Notes under the pieces: generated by a model | Told to the model about the DNA's origin: nothing | Database searches by the model: none | Seen by the model: only the letters and a program-made list of their open reading frames with translations | Assembly (NCBI GenBank): GCA_035325905.1 | Contig: DAOKYY010000090.1 | Span: 1 to 15,326, forward strand | Direction of reading: 5' to 3' | Length of the DNA: 15,326 nucleotides | Source: DYGX01 sp035325905 | Lineage (GTDB): Bacteria > Chloroflexota > Anaerolineae > Aggregatilineales > Aggregatilineaceae | Part shown: piece after piece, positions 11,311 to 15,326 of the stretch | Layout of the letters: each line of letters starts with the position of its first letter | Position numbering within the stretch: the stretch's first letter is position 1 | Translations under genes and position numbers: made by a program

Positions 11311-13101
11311 ATGGCCCATCAAACAGTGCTCGACTCGCTATTCGCCGAGGTTGCGCTGCCCGCCGTTCCTCACCCGATCGCGGCCGGCGAAAAAGAGCTG
11401 GTGCACGTCGTCGGCGCGCAGGAGCCGGTGCGCGACCAGCCCGACGACCGCGCGCGCTCCCTGCTCGGCGCGGGCTGGCTGGCGGTTGAGCTGATCGATC
11501 CCGGCCGCCCGGAGGCCGAGCGCGCCGGAGCCGTCAGCGCGGTTCAGCAGGCGGCGCGCGCCTGGCTCAAACAGACGGGCGAGGGCCGCGCCGAGGACAA
11601 GGAGCAGGTGCGCTGGCTGTTCGAGAAGACGCGCTCGCACGAGAGCAAGCAGCTCATCGCGCAGCGCGTCTGGCTGGCGCTCATGATTTACAGCGCGGGA
11701 CATCGCGGCCTGCGCTTCGACGCCGAGGGCGGCATCCTCTGGGAAGGCGGGCGCACGCCGCGCATCGGCGTCTCGCCGGACGACGTGCTCGACGCCGCCT
11801 GGAGCCAGCCATCGCACACCGCCTACACCGCCAGCTTCCGCCAGCCGGACGGCGCGATTACACGCGGCAAAGGCCGCAACCGCTGGCACACCTATCGCCT
11901 GACCATCGCGCCGGACGCTGCGTTCCTGTTCGAGCGCCGCGCCCAGGTTGAGCGGCAGTCTATCGCGCTGATCGTCGCCAGCGAGACCTTCGGCAGCCAG
12001 CCGATGCTCCCGCGCGACTTTTACGGCGGCGACGCTTTCCAGCAGGCGTGCATCGACGCGCAGGACCAGCAGTTCGCGCATATCCTGGTCCTTTCGCCGC
12101 AGCACGGCGTCATCTCGCTGGACGACATCGTGCCGTCCGAAACCGCCTGGGATGATGTGCTCGACTGGAAGAGCTGGCAGTGGCAGATGAAGGCCGGCCA
12201 GCGACTGGGCGCGTACCTCGCCGGGCGCGCGGTGGTCGAGAAGTTTCCACGCCGCGAAATGAACTGGTGGGCGTGGCTCAACCCCGCGTCGGAATACGAG
12301 TTTACGGTCTTCGGCGGCGGCTTCCCGGTGGACCTGCTGTTCGGATTCATGCGGCGTCTGCGCCAGCATTTCCCGGAACGCTGGCCGGGCCTGACGCTGG
12401 CTGACCGGCGGCCCGGCTACGATGCGGGCGAGATCGACGATCCGTACCTCATGGAGGACCTGGGCTTTTGGATCGATCTTGACGAAGGCGAGGGAGTGCT
12501 GCGCGACGACCGGGACTATCGCGACGCGCGCGAATACCGCGAGTATCACGATGTCGAGGTTGACCTGACCGATGTCGACCAGCTCATGGCCTGGGCCGAG
12601 GAACTGGTCTCGCTGATCAACATTCATGTGCCCTCGCTGCCGGAGCCGCTGACGCTGGAGGCGGACGAGGCGCTGGTGCCGGTCCGGCTGCTGGCGCAGG
12701 CGGTGATGGATATTGAGGACCTGCTTGACCTGCTGGCCGATATGTCGCTGCTGATCGAGCAGCCGGTGCCGATCACGCTGCTGATCAACGCGCCGACGCT
12801 GGTCTCGGCGCTGCTCCAGGTGGCGCACAGCCTGGTCCACGACGAGCGCGACGCCATCCCGGAGATCGTCGCCGTGCTGCCGGAAGGAGTGCTGGCGCGC
12901 TATATCGACTCGGTGCTGCGCGAGCCGGCGCTCGAAGACCAGCTCTGCGGCTGCCTGACGCTGGCCGAGCAGGCGCAGTTGTTCGCCATGAGCGTCCCGC
13001 AGGAGATCGTCCACCATCTGACGACCTGGCTGCAAACCTATCTGGCGGGACGCCTGCGCCGCGACATTCTGGACGATCTCGACCACCCGCTGGAGCGGTG
13101 A
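11311..13101 (+). CDS. Large protein of unknown function with a weak DUF6884-like core
   Basis: From the ATG at 11311 (MAHQTVLDSLFAEV) the protein has 596 residues. The frame is open upstream to a GTG at 11197, but those 38 residues are low-complexity and have no ribosome binding site. The site before 11311 is also weak, so the start is uncertain. I do not recognise the whole protein. Residues about 215-303 (SIALIVASETF, then PRDFYGGDAFQQA, ILVLSPQHGVIS and PSETAW) have the layout of DUF6884 domains, with the usual Cys/Lys-rich first loop altered. A charged stretch rich in Arg, Asp and Tyr follows at about 400-415 (RDDRDYRDAREYREY), then an acidic, leucine-rich helical C-terminal third. There is no signal peptide or membrane helix. 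It stands alone between two repeat loci. Confidence 0.75.
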   Translation: MAHQTVLDSLFAEVALPAVPHPIAAGEKELVHVVGAQEPVRDQPDDRARSLLGAGWLAVELIDPGRPEAERAGAVSAVQQAARAWLKQTGEGRAEDKEQVRWLFEKTRSHESKQLIAQRVWLALMIYSAGHRGLRFDAEGGILWEGGRTPRIGVSPDDVLDAAWSQPSHTAYTASFRQPDGAITRGKGRNRWHTYRLTIAPDAAFLFERRAQVERQSIALIVASETFGSQPMLPRDFYGGDAFQQACIDAQDQQFAHILVLSPQHGVISLDDIVPSETAWDDVLDWKSWQWQMKAGQRLGAYLAGRAVVEKFPRREMNWWAWLNPASEYEFTVFGGGFPVDLLFGFMRRLRQHFPERWPGLTLADRRPGYDAGEIDDPYLMEDLGFWIDLDEGEGVLRDDRDYRDAREYREYHDVEVDLTDVDQLMAWAEELVSLINIHVPSLPEPLTLEADEALVPVRLLAQAVMDIEDLLDLLADMSLLIEQPVPITLLINAPTLVSALLQVAHSLVHDERDAIPEIVAVLPEGVLARYIDSVLREPALEDQLCGCLTLAEQAQLFAMSVPQEIVHHLTTWLQTYLAGRLRRDILDDLDHPLER

Positions 13102-13145
13102 GAAGGGCAGCGGTTAGCGGTTAGCGAGAGCAAAAAGCAGCGAGT
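13102..13145 (+). repeat. 10-bp-type repeat array H (purine orientation, irregular)
   Basis: It starts directly after the preceding stop codon. GGGCAGC, then a GCGGTTA motif repeated twice, then AAAAAGCAGCGAG share the unit vocabulary of the other arrays, but the ten-base phase is broken. GCTAACCGCT at 13281-13290, just before the gap, is the reverse complement of AGCGGTTAGC inside this array, so an inverted partner begins there. Confidence 0.5.
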
Positions 13146-13178
13146 TTTTCTCGTCTTGGTGGCTCAGCGGGGCCGGTG

Positions 13179-13279
13179 TACCTCACCCCTGAGTCTTGCC
13201 CCGGCGCAGAGAGGGGACTTCAAGCCGCGCCGCCGCTTTTCTCCTCTCTCCAAATTGGAAAGGAGCCGGGGGTGAGGTA
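13179..13279. repeat. CCTCAC/GTGAGG-tipped palindromic element, copy 3 (most complete)
   Basis: TACCTCACCCC (13179-13189) and GGGGTGAGGTA (13269-13279) are perfect 11-base inverted ends of a 101-base element. Internally GAGAGG and CCTCTC blocks also pair, with a purine/pyrimidine-biased centre. It has no coding capacity. The size and inverted ends resemble a small non-autonomous mobile element or a REP-like palindrome. It is flanked by array H and the start of its inverted partner, and the assembly gap begins 11 bases after it. Confidence 0.7.
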
Positions 13280-13290
13280 AGCTAACCGCT

Positions 13291-13390
13291 NNNNNNNNNN
13301 NNNNNNNNNNNNNNNNNNNNNNNNNNNNNNNNNNNNNNNNNNNNNNNNNNNNNNNNNNNNNNNNNNNNNNNNNNNNNNNNNNNNNNNNNN
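13291..13390. other. Assembly gap of 100 N
   Basis: Exactly 100 undetermined bases, the conventional size for a scaffold gap of unknown length. True distance and content are unknown, and linkage of the last gene to the rest rests on scaffolding. Confidence 0.99.
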
Positions 13391-13392
13391 GT

Positions 13393-15326
13393 ATGCTGTC
13401 TGCTTTTGAGAAGGCCCTGTTCTTCCTGCTGGTGGCGGTGACGCTCGGCACCGCGTGGCTCACCTTCCGCTGGATGATCGGCGCGATCCGGCGCGGCGAC
13501 GGGCGGCTGCGCTTCGACGAGCTGCCCCGGCGCGTCTTCCGCGCGGTCGAGGTCGCCCTGACGCAGCGCACCGTCCTGCGCGCGCGCCCCGCGACGAGCG
13601 TCATACACCTGTTTGTCGTCTGGGGCTTCGTGTATTACCTGCTGGTCAACCTGGGCGACCTGATCGAAGGCTTCTTCGACGTGCATTTCCTCGGCTTCGG
13701 GCTGATCGGCGGCGTCTATCGCTTGCTGGGCGATGTGCTGAGCGTGTTGGTGCTGGCGGGGGTGGTGTACTTCCTGGCGCGGCGCTTTATCGCCAAAGCG
13801 CCTGCGCTGACCTATCACGCCAACGTGCCGCTCCACGAGCGCGCGCTGCCGGGCATCCGCCGCGACTCGCTGATCGTCGGCCTGTTCATCCTGATCCATG
13901 TCGGCTCGCGTTTCCTGGGCCGCTCGTTCTGGATCGCGGACCGCGCCGGGGACCCCTGGCAACCCGCCGCCGGACTGGTGGCGCGGCTGTGGGACGGGCT
14001 GAGCTTCGGCACGCTCGACGCCTGGCTACACATCACCTGGTGGCTGGCGCTCGGCACAATCCTGGCGTTTATCCCGTACTTCCCGTACAGCAAGCACATC
14101 CACCTGTTGATGGGGCCGCTTAACTTCTTCTCGCGGCCTGACCGGCAGGCGCTCGGCGCGCTGGACCCCATCGACTTCGAAGACGAGGGGCGCGAGCAGT
14201 TCGGCGCGGCCCGGCTGGAGCACTTGCAGCAGACGCACCTGTTCGACGCCTTCGCCTGTATCATGTGCAACCGCTGCCAGGATGTCTGCCCGGCTTATGT
14301 TACAGGCAAGGAACTGTCTCCCGCCGCGCTGGAAGTCAACAAGCGCACCGAGCTGCGCGGAATGCTGCGCGCGTTCGGCGAAGGCGCCGAGTCGCCGCGC
14401 CCGCTGCTCGACTTCGCCATCTCGCCCTCGGCGGTGTGGGCGTGTACGGCGTGCGGCGCGTGCGTCGAGATTTGCCCGGTCGGCAACGAACCGATGTTCG
14501 ACATCATGGACATCCGCCGTGACCAGGTGCTGATGGAAAGCTCGTTCCCGGCGGAGCTTCAGGGCGCGTTCCGGGGTATGGAGAACAGCGGCAACCCCTG
14601 GCAGATGTCCGATAGCCGGATGGCGTGGGCGGCGGGTCTCGACGTGCCGACCGTGGACGACGCGGACGATTACGAAATTCTGTACTGGGTCGGCTGCGCG
14701 GCCAGCCTGGAGCCGCGCGCTCAGCAGACGGCGCGCGCGCTGGTGCAGGTCTTGCAGGCGGCGGGGGTCAAGTTCGCCGTGCTGGGCGAGCGCGAGCGCT
14801 GCACCGGGGACTCGGCCCGGCGCGCGGGCAACGAGTACCTGTTCTACGAGATGGCGCGCGCCAACATCGAGACGCTTAACGAGGTCGCGCCGCCGCGCAT
14901 CCTGGTGACATGCCCGCACTGCCTGCACACGCTCGGCAAGGAGTACCCGCAGTACGGCGGGCGCTACGCGGTCGTCCACCACACCGACTATCTGACCGAG
15001 CTGATCGCGTCCGGGCGGCTGGTGGTCACGCCGGAGCAGGGCGGGGCGAACGTGACTTTCCACGACCCCTGCTACCTGGGCCGCCACAACGCCATCTACG
15101 AGCCGCCGCGCACGCTGATCGAGCAGGCGACCGGCGCGCCGGTGCATGAGATGGCGCGCATTCGCAACAACTCGTTCTGCTGCGGGGCAGGGGGCGCGCA
15201 GTTTTGGAAGGAAGAGGAGCACGGCGCGGCGCGGGTCAACCTGACGCGCTACGCCGAGGCGCAGGCCACCGGCGCGCAGACGCTGGCGGTCGGCTGCCCG
15301 TTCTGCCTGCGGATGTTCACCGACGC
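13393..15326 (+). CDS. Membrane-anchored Fe-S/CCG-domain oxidoreductase, FadF/EMO type (ETF:quinone oxidoreductase), 3' end outside window
   Basis: The frame is open from the ATG at 13393 to the window edge (644 codons); only a short C-terminal part should be missing. The first 245 or so residues hold about six membrane helices resembling the NarI cytochrome b fold, with candidate heme histidines in SVIHLF, ILIHVG, AWLHIT and SKHIHLL. Two [4Fe-4S] motifs follow: Cys289-292-295-299 (CIMCNRCQDVCP) and Cys351-354-357-361 (CTACGACVEICP). Two CCG-type domains come next, the first with CTGD in place of CCG and CPHC, the second with DPCYLGR, CCGAGG and CPFC. This order matches FadF/EMO proteins, which pass electrons from electron-transfer flavoprotein (acyl-CoA oxidation) to menaquinone. 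Other HdrD-like roles are possible. The gap hides any upstream start or promoter. Confidence 0.88.
   Translation, partial: MLSAFEKALFFLLVAVTLGTAWLTFRWMIGAIRRGDGRLRFDELPRRVFRAVEVALTQRTVLRARPATSVIHLFVVWGFVYYLLVNLGDLIEGFFDVHFLGFGLIGGVYRLLGDVLSVLVLAGVVYFLARRFIAKAPALTYHANVPLHERALPGIRRDSLIVGLFILIHVGSRFLGRSFWIADRAGDPWQPAAGLVARLWDGLSFGTLDAWLHITWWLALGTILAFIPYFPYSKHIHLLMGPLNFFSRPDRQALGALDPIDFEDEGREQFGAARLEHLQQTHLFDAFACIMCNRCQDVCPAYVTGKELSPAALEVNKRTELRGMLRAFGEGAESPRPLLDFAISPSAVWACTACGACVEICPVGNEPMFDIMDIRRDQVLMESSFPAELQGAFRGMENSGNPWQMSDSRMAWAAGLDVPTVDDADDYEILYWVGCAASLEPRAQQTARALVQVLQAAGVKFAVLGERERCTGDSARRAGNEYLFYEMARANIETLNEVAPPRILVTCPHCLHTLGKEYPQYGGRYAVVHHTDYLTELIASGRLVVTPEQGGANVTFHDPCYLGRHNAIYEPPRTLIEQATGAPVHEMARIRNNSFCCGAGGAQFWKEEEHGAARVNLTRYAEAQATGAQTLAVGCPFCLRMFTD

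Noticed and set aside
13179..13279. Full insertion sequence
   Set aside because: The 101-base element has inverted ends but no coding capacity and no visible target-site duplication; only a REP-like or non-autonomous element is supportable.

Overview
The window is about 15.3 kb of GC-rich bacterial DNA from a scaffolded draft assembly, with a 100-base run of N at 13291-13390. No rRNA, tRNA or other phylogenetic marker is present. A Chloroflexota origin (Anaerolineae-like) is an inference from base composition, gene content and the repeat-rich intergenic spaces. The organism looks like a respiratory generalist able to use alternative electron acceptors.

Left part (1-5560): the 3' end of a cytochrome d1-type propeller gene (NirS-like, + strand) converges on a complete dmsABC operon (- strand, dmsA-dmsB-dmsC). 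The operon encodes a Tat-exported molybdopterin reductase, a four-cluster ferredoxin subunit and a menaquinol-oxidising membrane anchor, all close to the Escherichia coli DMSO reductase. No DmsD/TorD chaperone gene is visible. The dmsA/cupin divergent spacer holds two T-tract hairpins and an extended -10 promoter.

Middle part (5561-8867, + strand): a single-domain cupin, an aspartase/fumarase-superfamily lyase that reads as aspartate ammonia-lyase, and an unrecognised secreted cysteine-containing protein behind an AT-rich promoter island.

Right-middle (8868-10901, - strand): a probable three-gene operon, MntR/DtxR-like metalloregulator, then an OsmC-family protein, then an SMC/ABC-like AAA ATPase. 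An operator-like palindrome lies over the regulator's promoter.

Right part (11311-15326, + strand): a large protein of unknown function with a weak DUF6884-like core, then, after the gap, a nearly complete membrane-anchored Fe-S/CCG-domain oxidoreductase of the FadF/EMO type (ETF:quinone oxidoreductase). EMO-type enzymes would feed electrons from acyl-CoA oxidation into menaquinone, and the Dms and d1 enzymes would be possible exits for them.

The least expected signal is in the spacers. At least eight short arrays of a degenerate unit with an almost exact 10-bp period (purine-strand form close to rrGCAGCnaa) lie between genes, often as inverted purine/pyrimidine pairs that would fold into long hairpins. 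One array has become the 3' end of the metalloregulator gene. A second family, palindromes tipped by CCTCAC/GTGAGG, sits beside three of these loci, and the assembly gap begins at such a locus.
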